NCBI GenBank assembly: GCA_019192445.1
Contig: JAHCMK010000012.1
Span: 1-64,000 of the forward strand
Length of the DNA: 64,000 bases
Source of the DNA: Oceanococcus sp. HetDA_MAG_MS8
GTDB lineage: Bacteria; Pseudomonadota; Gammaproteobacteria; Nevskiales; Oceanococcaceae
Direction of reading: 5' to 3'
How positions within the stretch are numbered: the stretch's first letter is position 1; the number at the start of each line of letters is the position of its first letter. Shown here in pieces: positions 36,301-44,733 of this stretch. The position numbers and the translations under genes are program-made. Under the pieces are notes generated by a model. That model did not search any database, was not told the DNA's origin, and was given only the letters and a program-made list of their open reading frames with translations.

Positions 36301-38123
36301 TCCGGAGCCTGCTCGGCCCGCAGGCGCACAGCAAAGTGCTGCAGCCAGCCCCTCTGGCCATCCTCGCCGAAGTTATAAGGATGCTGACGCAGCACCTGCA
36401 AGCCGAAGTGCTCCAGCATCGGCAGGATCACCGACAAGCTGGGCATCTCGCCAAGGCCATAGAGTTTGAGATCCAGATGTCCAGACTCGCCAGCCAGCAA
36501 GCGAACCTTTAAGTCATTGACGTCGCGCAACATGCGCAGGTACTGGAGATCAGTCGCGGCCTCTAAGGGATGCATCTCCTCGCGATACGGGGCCGGGACC
36601 AAGCCCAACCAGCGCTGGGCAATGGCCTTGGCATCTTTGTCGGGGAGGACCTTGGATAAGGCCATCAAGACGGCATCTTCCCAGCGCGTAGCAAGCTCAA
36701 CCAAGCGCTGCTCTAACTCCTCCACAGTAAGGGGCGTGGACGTTCCCGGAGGTGTACGAACCGTGAGGTGAATACGCGCCAGCCCATCACGCTGAAAAGA
36801 CACCTCATGCTCGACCTCGTGCCCCCCCAGCAGACGCAACAGGGCTGCACTCATGGCCCGACGCGCACGCGAGCTATAGCGATCGCGGTGCTGATAAATC
36901 AGGCAGGAATAAAAGCGGCCATAGCGATCGCGTCGCAAAAATAGGCGCAGATGCTGTGATTCACGCACCGTTTGCACGCCGCGCACCAATGTATAGAGCT
37001 CACGCACACTGGATTGGAACAACTCATCGCGCGGCAGATTATTCAGAATGTCACGCAGCTGCTTGGCCGAGTGACCCCCGGGACGCAATTGCGAGCGTCG
37101 CATGACCTGCTCAATTTTGCGGCGGACAACCGGAATGCGCCGTGGCAAGGTGTTGAATACTTCGCTGGAGAACAAGCCCAAGAAGCGCGCCGTTCCACAG
37201 GGTTCTCCGGCGTCGTCATACAGCTTGATGACCACCACATCGCAGTATTCGTCATGGTGGATGGGCGAGCGCCCCTCGGTTGTGGTGATCACAATCGGGC
37301 GTTTAGACGCCGCGTACTTGTACATCTCCGCCTCGGGTGCCACTTGAATAGGACATGTCTCTGAGGCGCGCCACAAGCCCAGACCCGACTCCACATCTGG
37401 GCTGAGTCCGCCCTCGGCTGTGGAACGAATGCGCTGATAGCCCAAGAAGGTGAAGTGCCCGTCTTCCAGCCAGCGTAAAAACTCCGCAATCTCCTGCCGC
37501 TCGGCGGGGTCCACGTCGGGTACTTTGACCGCGAGTGCATTCACCTCCTCCTGAAGCCGAGCACGCATGAGCGGAAAATCTTCCACCACATGCTGAAGTT
37601 GGCGCAGTACCTGAGTGAGTTCTTCTTCTAAGGCAGACACTTGGGCTTGGTTGAGCCCCTCCAGCTCCATCTGAATGAGTGACTCTGGGTGACTGGCAGC
37701 GTTGTCGGCGATACGCCGAAATTGCCCGCCCTGCTGACGCTCCACGGCCAGTACCGGATGCACCATCCAGCGCACCTGGGCGTGCTGCCTGCGCATGGTC
37801 ATCAGCAAGGTATCGACCAGGAAAGGGCGATCTGGCGTTACCAGACGAAATAACCAACCCTGCCCCTCGCTCAGCTCTTCAAACTCGAAGCGCGCGGGTT
37901 CGGCAAGCGTGCTTTGCACCAGCCCTCGGTGGGCCAAACCCCGATGGAGCAAATCCGGCGGATGGCAACGGCTGAGGATCTGCGTCTCTACCCCCGCGTA
38001 GTATGCGCGCAGGAATTCAATGACCTGACCGCGCTCCTGTCCGGACACTTCTTGCTGGCACAGCGTGTCTAGCTGTTCTAGCACCAATTCGCGCTCTTGA
38101 TCTGGCGCGCTCGATGGCGTCAT
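33363..38123 (-). CDS. gdhB: NAD-specific glutamate dehydrogenase, large (GDH-180) type
   Basis: A 1586-residue protein of the GDH-180 class. The long N-terminal region carries ACT-like and regulatory segments. The catalytic core has GGPVARGGLRWSDRREDFRT (about residue 785), followed by EVLGLVKAQMVKNAVIVPTG and AKGGFVVKQ, with the dinucleotide-binding part containing VIGIGDMGGDVFGNGMLLS. It deaminates glutamate to 2-oxoglutarate with NAD and is common in gammaproteobacteria that use amino acids. It stands alone. Its leader has a 7-bp hairpin at 38140-38159. Confidence 0.95.
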   Translation of the reverse strand: MTPSSAPDQERELVLEQLDTLCQQEVSGQERGQVIEFLRAYYAGVETQILSRCHPPDLLHRGLAHRGLVQSTLAEPARFEFEELSEGQGWLFRLVTPDRPFLVDTLLMTMRRQHAQVRWMVHPVLAVERQQGGQFRRIADNAASHPESLIQMELEGLNQAQVSALEEELTQVLRQLQHVVEDFPLMRARLQEEVNALAVKVPDVDPAERQEIAEFLRWLEDGHFTFLGYQRIRSTAEGGLSPDVESGLGLWRASETCPIQVAPEAEMYKYAASKRPIVITTTEGRSPIHHDEYCDVVVIKLYDDAGEPCGTARFLGLFSSEVFNTLPRRIPVVRRKIEQVMRRSQLRPGGHSAKQLRDILNNLPRDELFQSSVRELYTLVRGVQTVRESQHLRLFLRRDRYGRFYSCLIYQHRDRYSSRARRAMSAALLRLLGGHEVEHEVSFQRDGLARIHLTVRTPPGTSTPLTVEELEQRLVELATRWEDAVLMALSKVLPDKDAKAIAQRWLGLVPAPYREEMHPLEAATDLQYLRMLRDVNDLKVRLLAGESGHLDLKLYGLGEMPSLSVILPMLEHFGLQVLRQHPYNFGEDGQRGWLQHFAVRLRAEQAPDRERRAGFEEAFVAAWSGAIEDDGLNALVLMAGLPWREAALIRALAKYAQQTLLPFSSGYTEGLLRSHPEFIADLVQLFRLRFHPELQDCGAEIEELTAQLQARRDAVESLDADRLLACMLSVVQSTQRTNFFQSAADGQPKSYISLKIRSGGVLELPEPRPMVETFVYAPEVEGIHLRGGPVARGGLRWSDRREDFRTEVLGLVKAQMVKNAVIVPTGAKGGFVVKQAVDRRDRTAWSEAGIACYRIFIRGLLDITDNLVDGAVVPPKQVRRHDGDDPYLVVAADKGTASFSDIANALSEEYAFWLGDAFASGGSAGYDHKKMGITARGAWESVKRHFLERGHDVQTQDFTVIGIGDMGGDVFGNGMLLSEHVRLLAAFNHQHIFIDPSPDAARSFAERQRLFSLPRSSWTDYDASVISEGGGVFARSAKSISLSEQARKALGIEASTLSPNALIKAILQAPADLLWNGGIGTYVKATAETQLDVGDRSNDALRIDARQLRVAVIGEGGNLGLTQLARIEAARAGVRVITDSNDNAGGVNSSDREVNLKIPLNALMRAGHLPRADRDALLFAMTEDLAQRVLRDSDLQTQSICLQAGMATSRLSEHAALIRSLERHAGLVRDIEALPSEEALAERRSAGQGLSMPELAVLVSYAKLDLFAQVVHSPLPQDPALEQDLLEYFPPAVVQAHAQSLREHRLRNEIIATVTTNRLVNRMGPSFARRVAEERQLPLYQVVQAWLAATHVLGGEQRWTAMEAANIPIRSVYGALDRLAGLLKHMSLWLLTEHPELPNIADIVQRYHTGMAELEAALPQLLAPSYEQRHAAHFQAMVAEGASEAQATAHANHHILGALLDVLWVAQSGGLEGVDVARAYFLLGDQLDLPWMLESINHLTVKNRWQAMARVQLREETHRMQRDLLLRILDHDSAPDPCHRLQHWQSNHTAALEQIAQSIAELKSLDAPDSAGLSVLLGQLRRLSAN

Positions 38124-38139
38124 GGTATCTCCCGTTTCG

Positions 38140-38159
38140 TCCGGTTTTTGGGAACCGGA
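38140..38159 (-). promoter_or_regulatory. Leader hairpin before NAD-GDH gene
   Basis: TCCGGTT/AACCGGA forms a perfect 7-bp stem with a 6-base loop, ending 17 bases upstream of the gdhB ATG. It could affect ribosome access; no riboswitch class is recognised. Confidence 0.35.
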
Positions 38160-38243
38160 TGCAGGGACTATACCGCCTCTACCAGGGCGGATAGATAAAA
38201 TCTTGCTGGCTTAGCAACACCGTGCAACCTGAGGACCAGAACC

Positions 38244-38549
38244 ATGGTGGTCGTCATCTTTCGATCGCGCCTGCGCGAGCCCGCGCATGGCTATGCCAAA
38301 GCGGCACAACACATGGAAGACTTGGCTGCCCTACAGCCTGGCTACCGAGGGATCACGTCCGTGCGTGATGCCCAAGGCTGGGGTATTACCTTGAGTTATT
38401 GGGAGGATGATCAAAGCGCGCGTGCTTGGCATGCCAACCCCGACCACCAAGCAGCAATCCGGGCTGGTAAGCAGCGCTGGTACAGCGAGTACCAAGTGGA
38501 AGTCGCGCGCATCGAGCGCCGCTACAGCAGTACGGACCCGCGCGACTGA
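38244..38549 (+). CDS. Antibiotic biosynthesis monooxygenase (ABM) domain protein
   Basis: A 101-residue ferredoxin-like fold protein. VVVIFRSRLREPAHGYAKAA opens the first strand and helix; GITLSYWEDDQSARAWHANP, then DHQAAIRAGKQRWYSEYQVE, is the usual ABM C-terminal pattern. Such proteins act as small cofactor-free oxygenases or heme-handling enzymes, but the substrate here is unknown. It is divergent from gdhB. Confidence 0.82.
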   Translation: MVVVIFRSRLREPAHGYAKAAQHMEDLAALQPGYRGITSVRDAQGWGITLSYWEDDQSARAWHANPDHQAAIRAGKQRWYSEYQVEVARIERRYSSTDPRD

Positions 38550-38555
38550 AGCGAG

Positions 38556-39233
38556 CTAGGCTGAACCCGATGGCTCTTGCAAGGCTTTGGCAAGGCGGTC
38601 GCCTTGGGTCAATGGCGCAGCCGACTGAAAGGCCGATAAGGAATTACAGGTGCGATATATTCGTCGCACGGTCGGATACGCCGACAGGTCCAAGCCATTC
38701 GCCTCCGCATTGGCCACCTGAGGCACTAAACACACATCGGCCAACGTGGGCTTATCGCCATGACAATATCGGCCTGGGGTGAGATGGGCATGCAGCAGGG
38801 ACTCCATGGCTTGCAGGCCATTGTGCGCCCAATGCTCATACCATTGCCTACGCCGCGCATGATCCAAATCCATCTCATCGCGCATGTAGCGATAAATTCG
38901 CAAGGTATTCATGGGGTTGGTATCGGCAATAAGCACCTGGGCGAAGCTGCGCACACGGGCCCGATCCAATAGGTTTTCTGGCAGCAAGGGGCGCTCTGGG
39001 TAGCGTTCCTCCAAGTATTCCAAGATGGCTGAGGACTGGGTAATAGTCAGCGAATCATCTACCACCAAGGCCGGAACCAAACCCTGCGGATTGCGCGCTA
39101 AATAAGCCTCAGAGGCCTGTTCATCACGATCTTCGTCGATATACACCGAACGATAAGGAATAGATTTGTAGTTCAGAGCAATGCGCACGCGATGCGCGGA
39201 AACACTGCGGTAGTAGGTATATAAATCGAGCAT
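38556..39233 (-). CDS. maiA: Maleylacetoacetate isomerase
   Basis: A 225-residue zeta-class glutathione transferase. The N-terminus LYTYYRSVSAHRVRIALNYK contains the SSxSxRVRIAL-like catalytic motif, here with YRSVSAHR. QGLVPALVVDDSLTITQSSA plus ILEYLEERYPERPLLP is the thioredoxin-like end, and DKPTLADVCLVPQVANAEAN the C-terminal domain. It isomerises maleylacetoacetate in tyrosine degradation. No hmgA or fahA is next to it here. Confidence 0.9.
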   Translation of the reverse strand: MLDLYTYYRSVSAHRVRIALNYKSIPYRSVYIDEDRDEQASEAYLARNPQGLVPALVVDDSLTITQSSAILEYLEERYPERPLLPENLLDRARVRSFAQVLIADTNPMNTLRIYRYMRDEMDLDHARRRQWYEHWAHNGLQAMESLLHAHLTPGRYCHGDKPTLADVCLVPQVANAEANGLDLSAYPTVRRIYRTCNSLSAFQSAAPLTQGDRLAKALQEPSGSA

Positions 39234-39248
39234 GCTAGTTGTGTGTTC

Positions 39249-40130
39249 TCAGGTCGGTGAGGCGGAGCACAATCGTGCGGCTCCGCGAACGCCACTGGCG
39301 TCGCCATGAACAGAAAGGCGCAATAGAGTATCAAGCCGAGGGCTGAATACATATGGAGGAAGCGCTTCGCGTAGCCGCGCCAGCAAGCCAGGTACGCGCG
39401 ACACGCCGCCACCAAAGACGATGGCCTGCGGGTCAATCACGTTAATGATGAGGCTGAGTGCTCGGGCTAAATCATCCACCCACGCATCCATCACCTGAAC
39501 CGCCGCAGCATCGCCAGCGTCGATAGCGGCAACCAGGGCCTCAACGCTGGTGGTACCCGCCCGGCGGGCCAGCGCAGGACCACTTAAGTGGCTTTCAATA
39601 CAGTTGCGGCCACCACACCAGCACACTTGTTCTTCTCGGGGGTTGGGCAAAGGACAGTGCCCCCATTCTCCAGCCGCGCCGTGTAGGCCTTCCCAGTGCT
39701 TCCCATGAACCACCAGCCCACCACCCACGCCGGTGCCTAAGATGACGGCGAATACGGTGTCGAGCCCAGCGCAGGCCCCATCCTCGGATTCGCTCAAAGC
39801 CAGACAATTCGCGTCATTCGCAATCTGCACCGGTCTTTGTAACAGGCCTTGCAAATCATCTTTGAATGCGCGCCCATTCAGACAGGTGGAGTTGCAACCA
39901 CGCAGCTCTCCGAGTGCTGCATCCCAGGTCCCCGGAGTCCCAATTCCAAGCTCTGGCAGCCGAGTTTTTACCCGCGCTTCCAGTTGCTCAACCAGCTGCG
40001 CGATGGCCTCTAGCGTGGCGGCGTAGTCGCCCTGAGGAGTGGCAACGCGAGCTTGGGCAAGAGCAGCCCCAGCATCATCCAAGACCACTCCGGCGATTTT
40101 AGTGCCGCCGAGGTCAACTCCGAGACGCAA
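39249..40130 (-). CDS. ROK family sugar kinase
   Basis: A 293-residue kinase. ATP-binding motif RLGVDLGGTKIAGVVLD is at the N-terminus. GTGVGGGLVVHGKHWEGLHG plus AAGEWGHCPL and the zinc motif CWCGGRNCIES are ROK signatures. The substrate may be N-acetylglucosamine or fructose/glucose; the sequence does not decide. It lies 15 bases upstream of maiA on the same strand. Confidence 0.88.
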   Translation of the reverse strand: MRLGVDLGGTKIAGVVLDDAGAALAQARVATPQGDYAATLEAIAQLVEQLEARVKTRLPELGIGTPGTWDAALGELRGCNSTCLNGRAFKDDLQGLLQRPVQIANDANCLALSESEDGACAGLDTVFAVILGTGVGGGLVVHGKHWEGLHGAAGEWGHCPLPNPREEQVCWCGGRNCIESHLSGPALARRAGTTSVEALVAAIDAGDAAAVQVMDAWVDDLARALSLIINVIDPQAIVFGGGVSRVPGLLARLREALPPYVFSPRLDTLLRLSVHGDASGVRGAARLCSASPT

Positions 40131-40144
40131 CTCCCTACCCTGAT

Positions 40145-41482
40145 TTAGCGATGACGCTGACTAGCAAAACGCCGCAGGGCCGAGGTCGTGAAATGGCTTT
40201 GGGGCTTTTGCACGTCGTATTCCATAGGGTCCTCTTCTTCATTGGTCATGTTGAGGATCACGTAGCGCCGTGACTGCAGGTCGTAATGGGTCTGCATGGC
40301 ATTCACTAGCAAGGGAATTTGAGGGTACTGCCGTGCGTAACTTTCTGCGTAGCGCCAAAACTCGCCCCGCGCGTCGTACATGTCTTGCAGCAAAATCAGC
40401 CAAGAATCCTCATCTAGATAAAACACCCGTTTGGAATACACATGACCTGCCCCTTCGCGTAGCTGGGCCTCAACCACCCACATCCGGTGCAGCTCGTAGC
40501 GCACATGTTCGGGGTCGATATGACCAGGCTGGATTAGCTCATCGTATTCCAAATCTTTATCGTGCAGAGCTTCGGTGTTGTAGGGCACCAGCATCATGCG
40601 CTTACCCTTTAAGTTGAAGTGGTAGCGGTCAAAGGGCCCGTTGAACATATCGATCTGGTCCTGGGTGATCAGACCATCTCGGGCGGGGTTGTCATAACCC
40701 ACCTCTCCGATGCGCCGCACTTTGCGCGTACCTTGGTTGTACACCCAGACCAAAGTGTCGTGCTCGGATCGATCCAATGGAACATGCAGCAAGTAGGCGT
40801 CGCCGACCTTGTTCGCTGGGGCCACGAGCTTGGTCATAATCCAACCAATCATGGGCTTGTCCACGGCCTCGGCCATCACCGGATTGTTATAACCAAACAC
40901 AATCTCTAAGTACTGGCGCTCGATCACATACGCCCCAGACTTTGTTGTGACAGCGTGGTTCACGAAACCCTGAAAGCCGGTGGTGCGGTACCGCGCCACA
41001 TGGTTCCACATGGCTTCAACGCCGTTTTCCGGAACGGGGAATGGCACTCCAGCAGAGGCACCCTCCAGGCCAGAGCCTTCGTTGATCAACGTCACGCTGT
41101 CGCGGTTCGCTTGGCTTTGGGCTTGAACCTCAGCCGGTAGGGCTGCGGTACGCCGGCTGGGGTAAACCTGCATGTAGTAGCTGTCGGGGTAGGTTTTGAA
41201 CAACGCCCGCTGCCCAGCGCTCAACAGCTCGGCATATTGCTCCACGTTCTTCGCATTAATGGTGAACAGCGGCTCATCATCCGCATGCGGGGCCTCCAAG
41301 TCTGTGAGTTCATCACCGGCCCCCGTATTCACCCAGCCACCATCCCAGGGAGGAATGCTCAGGCCATGTGGGCCCTGCTCCGCTTTGGGATCAGCGCCAA
41401 TGGGGGTTAAGGCGTCTGCATAGGCCGTCGTCGCAACCCAGCCAACAACAGCGGCCACTACGGTAGAGAGTCTCCTATTCAT
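40145..41482 (-). CDS. DUF1329 outer-membrane lipid-related protein
   Basis: A 445-residue secreted protein from ATG 41482 (signal peptide [20 protein letters not shown], then [20 protein letters not shown]). The DUF1329 signature is full length: LTPIGADP near the N-terminus, [20 protein letters not shown] in the centre and [15 protein letters not shown] [19 protein letters not shown] later. The fold resembles LolB/outer-membrane lipoprotein sorting proteins. Homologues are often found with lipid or hydrocarbon catabolic genes. No clear Shine-Dalgarno. Confidence 0.88.
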   Translation of the reverse strand: MNRRLSTVVAAVVGWVATTAYADALTPIGADPKAEQGPHGLSIPPWDGGWVNTGAGDELTDLEAPHADDEPLFTINAKNVEQYAELLSAGQRALFKTYPDSYYMQVYPSRRTAALPAEVQAQSQANRDSVTLINEGSGLEGASAGVPFPVPENGVEAMWNHVARYRTTGFQGFVNHAVTTKSGAYVIERQYLEIVFGYNNPVMAEAVDKPMIGWIMTKLVAPANKVGDAYLLHVPLDRSEHDTLVWVYNQGTRKVRRIGEVGYDNPARDGLITQDQIDMFNGPFDRYHFNLKGKRMMLVPYNTEALHDKDLEYDELIQPGHIDPEHVRYELHRMWVVEAQLREGAGHVYSKRVFYLDEDSWLILLQDMYDARGEFWRYAESYARQYPQIPLLVNAMQTHYDLQSRRYVILNMTNEEEDPMEYDVQKPQSHFTTSALRRFASQRHR

Positions 41483-41551
41483 GCGCGCAGTATAGGCCGG
41501 CAGCATAGCTTTGCGTCATCCATACAGCACGGCAGGCGGTACAATACCCAT

Positions 41552-42547
41552 ATGAGTGATTTCAAAGGCATTCCCATCGTCCGCAGTGGCGAAAAATACC
41601 GCACCGAGCAAGGTTTTTCGGCGGTTCGCGATGGTATTAAAACGGCCAGGGGTAGTAATGCTCTTGCCGATGGCGCTCGTCTGGCCAAACCCAAATGGCT
41701 GAAGGCGCAGCTTCCCAGTGACCCCAGGTACTACAAAACCAAGGGCATTGTGAATGAGCACCGCCTCGCCACTGTGTGCGAGGAATCCAAGTGCCCGAAT
41801 ATTGGGGAATGTTGGTCACATGGCACTGCCACCATTATGTTGATGGGCAGCGTCTGCACCAGGGCCTGCCGATTCTGCAGCGTCGATACTGGTAACCCCA
41901 AAGGTTGGTTAGACCCCGAAGAGCCTGCCAATGCAGCGAATTCTGTCGCACTCATGCAGCTCAAGTATGTGGTGCTCACCAGCGTGGACCGAGATGATTT
42001 GGATGACGGTGGTGCCGGCCATTACGCAGCTTGCGTACGTGCCATTCGCGACCGCAACCCAGATACCGCTGTGGAAGCCCTTACACCGGATTTCCAAGGC
42101 CGTTTGGACGATGTCGCCACTGTGGTGAATTCCGGCTTGCAGGTCTTCGCGCAGAACGTAGAAACCGTGGAGCGCCTCACCCATGCCGTGCGTGACCGCC
42201 GTGCCGGCTACGCACAAACTCTAGACGTGTTACGCCACGCCAAAACTGTCAATGCTGAGGTCCTTACCAAAACCAGCCTTATGCTAGGCTTAGGCGAATC
42301 TGATGCCGAGGTCGAGCAGTGCCTACGTGACATTCGCGACGCTGGAGTCGATATCGTCACCCTTGGGCAATATCTACAGCCAACGCGCAACCACCTACCC
42401 GTCGACCGTTATGTGTCTCCGCAAAGCTTCAACCAGCTCCGCGAGTTTGGTTTAGGATTAGGCTTTATGGAAGTCGTCGCCGGACCCATGGTGCGCTCCA
42501 GCTATAGAGCCGACCGGGTCTTCCAAAAGAACAACTGCGACGTCTAG
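41552..42547 (+). CDS. lipA: Lipoyl synthase
   Basis: A 331-residue radical SAM enzyme. Both Fe-S clusters are intact: auxiliary cysteines C76, C81 and C87 ([12 protein letters not shown]) and the radical SAM CxxxCxxC at C102, C106 and C109 (CTRACRFC). [19 protein letters not shown] and the C-terminal [11 protein letters not shown] complete the family pattern. It inserts sulfur into octanoyl chains on lipoyl domains. The usual lipB partner is not adjacent. Confidence 0.97.
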   Translation: MSDFKGIPIVRSGEKYRTEQGFSAVRDGIKTARGSNALADGARLAKPKWLKAQLPSDPRYYKTKGIVNEHRLATVCEESKCPNIGECWSHGTATIMLMGSVCTRACRFCSVDTGNPKGWLDPEEPANAANSVALMQLKYVVLTSVDRDDLDDGGAGHYAACVRAIRDRNPDTAVEALTPDFQGRLDDVATVVNSGLQVFAQNVETVERLTHAVRDRRAGYAQTLDVLRHAKTVNAEVLTKTSLMLGLGESDAEVEQCLRDIRDAGVDIVTLGQYLQPTRNHLPVDRYVSPQSFNQLREFGLGLGFMEVVAGPMVRSSYRADRVFQKNNCDV

Positions 42548-42618
42548 TAGCGCCCCAATATGGCGGGCTGCCAGCCCCTAGTGCCCGGCCTTTTTGCCGA
42601 GAACAAGCGTTGACAGGT

Positions 42619-44130
42619 TTACATCGCCGGCAACAGCAAGGGCAATACGGGCTCCGGGCTTGGCTCGGGAAGCGGTTCAGAGACTGCCTTTTCCAACAAG
42701 GGGCGGTCGGTTTGCCGACTCTCTCCTGGTAGCGGATACAACCAGCGCAGCAGGTCGAAATAAGCGCGGATGTTTCCTACGTAGGCACGTGCCTCGGTAC
42801 CACGCGCATAACCATGGCGTAGGGTTTGATACCAACGCGGCTGCATGAGTTTGGGCAAGTGAGCACGCAGATCTATCCAGCTTTGATCATTCCCCCCGAG
42901 GCTTCGCGTGAGCCGCTGTAGGTCCAAAAAGTGCCCAAAGCCCAGGTTATATGAGGCTAAGGTCATCCAGGTTCGATCGGGTTCGGGTGCTCCCGGCGCC
43001 ACTCGGGAATGTAGTTTCAAAAAGTATCGGGCGCCGCCATCGATACTTTGCTCAGGGTCGGTGCGCTGACGCACACCCACTTCGCGCGCCGTCGCTCGGG
43101 TCAGCATCATCAGTCCACGCACACCCGTGGGGCTCACCGCGTCGGCGTCCCAAGCCGACTCTTGATAAGCCATCGCTGCCAGAAAGCGCCAATCAATCCC
43201 ATAGGTCTGGCCGGCTTGCTCAAAGAGTTCTCGGAAGGCGGGCAGGCGTGAATCCACACGCTGTCTAAACGCGCGTTGACTGTAATCATCAAGGCGGCCT
43301 AAGTGCTTAAAGTGTCGATCTTCCAGGCGCTGTAGATACCCACTTCGCTGGGCTCTGTCTAAATACCCCTGAACCCGCCCATGCAGTCCTTGTCCGCCCT
43401 CACTGGGAACCGCCCACACCTTGGCCACAGGAGGGCCCAGAGCCGGACCTGTACGCAGTGATGGATGTAGGCGTTGTGCCAAGGTCAAGCTATCAGCGTC
43501 AACAACTAAGGGCTCCACCAGATCCTGGTGCAAACGCTCCAACAAAAAATCAACGGGCTGGGGGCTACGCAACAAAATGGCTTGCGGTAATACAGAGCGC
43601 ACATCCGCCTTGGGCGCGCCCTCTACCAAAATCAGCTCTTGGGCACCGACCTCAGGCAGGTCCACCCTACAGTGACGATCTTTAGCACTACAGGCCAACA
43701 CATAAGGCGCTTGCCGGTAAAAGGATGTCAGCAGCAGACCTGGCGGGATTGTCTCCGGGCGTGACCAGGCCGCAGCGAGCAAATGCGCATTGCCCATAGC
43801 CACCTCTTCCATAGCCTGCCCCAAATCGGGAAATACCTGCCAATCGATGCTGAGCCGGAACTCTTCGGCGAGTTTCTGCACCAGCTCAAACTCAAACCCC
43901 GCTTGACCATCACTACTTTCATACACCGTGAAGGGGCCATTCACAGTGGCCACGCGCAGTTCGCCCAAATCTTGGACTTGATCCCAGACATCTTTGGACT
44001 GCGGCCCCGCCGTTAACCAAAACACACAAGCCACACCCAACAGCGCCTGACGCAGACCGCGATTGAGTAAACCACCCCGGCGCCAACGGCTCCAGTGCGC
44101 AACCCACACACTCCAGCGGGTAGAAAACAC
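42619..44130 (-). CDS. mltF: Membrane-bound lytic transglycosylase MltF-like
   Basis: A 503-residue two-domain enzyme. One transmembrane segment (about 28-42) is followed by a solute-binding-like SBP3 domain (LGELRVATVNGPFTVYESSD, GFEFELVQKLAEEF). The SLT lysozyme-like domain (about 295-460) has the catalytic E324 in AYQESAWDADAVSPTGVRGL and the SYNLGFGH loop. It cleaves peptidoglycan at MurNAc-GlcNAc. The N-terminus is not a typical lipobox, so anchoring is by a helix. It converges on lipA. Confidence 0.92.
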   Translation of the reverse strand: MFSTRWSVWVAHWSRWRRGGLLNRGLRQALLGVACVFWLTAGPQSKDVWDQVQDLGELRVATVNGPFTVYESSDGQAGFEFELVQKLAEEFRLSIDWQVFPDLGQAMEEVAMGNAHLLAAAWSRPETIPPGLLLTSFYRQAPYVLACSAKDRHCRVDLPEVGAQELILVEGAPKADVRSVLPQAILLRSPQPVDFLLERLHQDLVEPLVVDADSLTLAQRLHPSLRTGPALGPPVAKVWAVPSEGGQGLHGRVQGYLDRAQRSGYLQRLEDRHFKHLGRLDDYSQRAFRQRVDSRLPAFRELFEQAGQTYGIDWRFLAAMAYQESAWDADAVSPTGVRGLMMLTRATAREVGVRQRTDPEQSIDGGARYFLKLHSRVAPGAPEPDRTWMTLASYNLGFGHFLDLQRLTRSLGGNDQSWIDLRAHLPKLMQPRWYQTLRHGYARGTEARAYVGNIRAYFDLLRWLYPLPGESRQTDRPLLEKAVSEPLPEPSPEPVLPLLLPAM

Positions 44131-44206
44131 AAACGTCCTTTTGCAAACCCCGAAAACCCCTACAGATTATGCGCAAAGCCCCCGCAAAGGTTAGAATGCG
44201 CGGCTC

Positions 44207-44421
<215 letters not shown>

Positions 44422-44451
44422 GCAGGGTGAGGGCCAGGACGGCCCGAATCT

Positions 44452-44593
44452 ATCCCACCCTCTCCGCCACATACAAAAGACCCCGGCTTGTGCGGGGTTT
44501 TTTGTATATGCGATGGGGGTGGTTTGATGAGAACCCATCTGGGTTCGACCGATGGGCAGGACACTCCGGCGTGACTGCACCCTTGGTGCAGCC
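44452..44593. repeat. tRNA-Ser tail repeat, copy 2
   Basis: A second copy of the tRNA-Ser 3' tail with its terminator, but no tRNA body. The left hairpin arm CGATGGGC is kept, while the right arm is replaced by CTCCGGCG. The remaining 140 bases to the next gene (44734) show no gene. Confidence 0.9.
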
Positions 44594-44733
44594 CATTCCC
44601 TGGATGTGGGTGGTCCCTGATAGACAGGCTTTGAGACCGCTATCAGCCCATGGTCTTATTGCTGCACCGCAGCAGAGTCGTTAGCGTTGAATTCCCATCA
44701 ACCAGTGGTCATCAGCCAGGCTTGGTTGTCGCC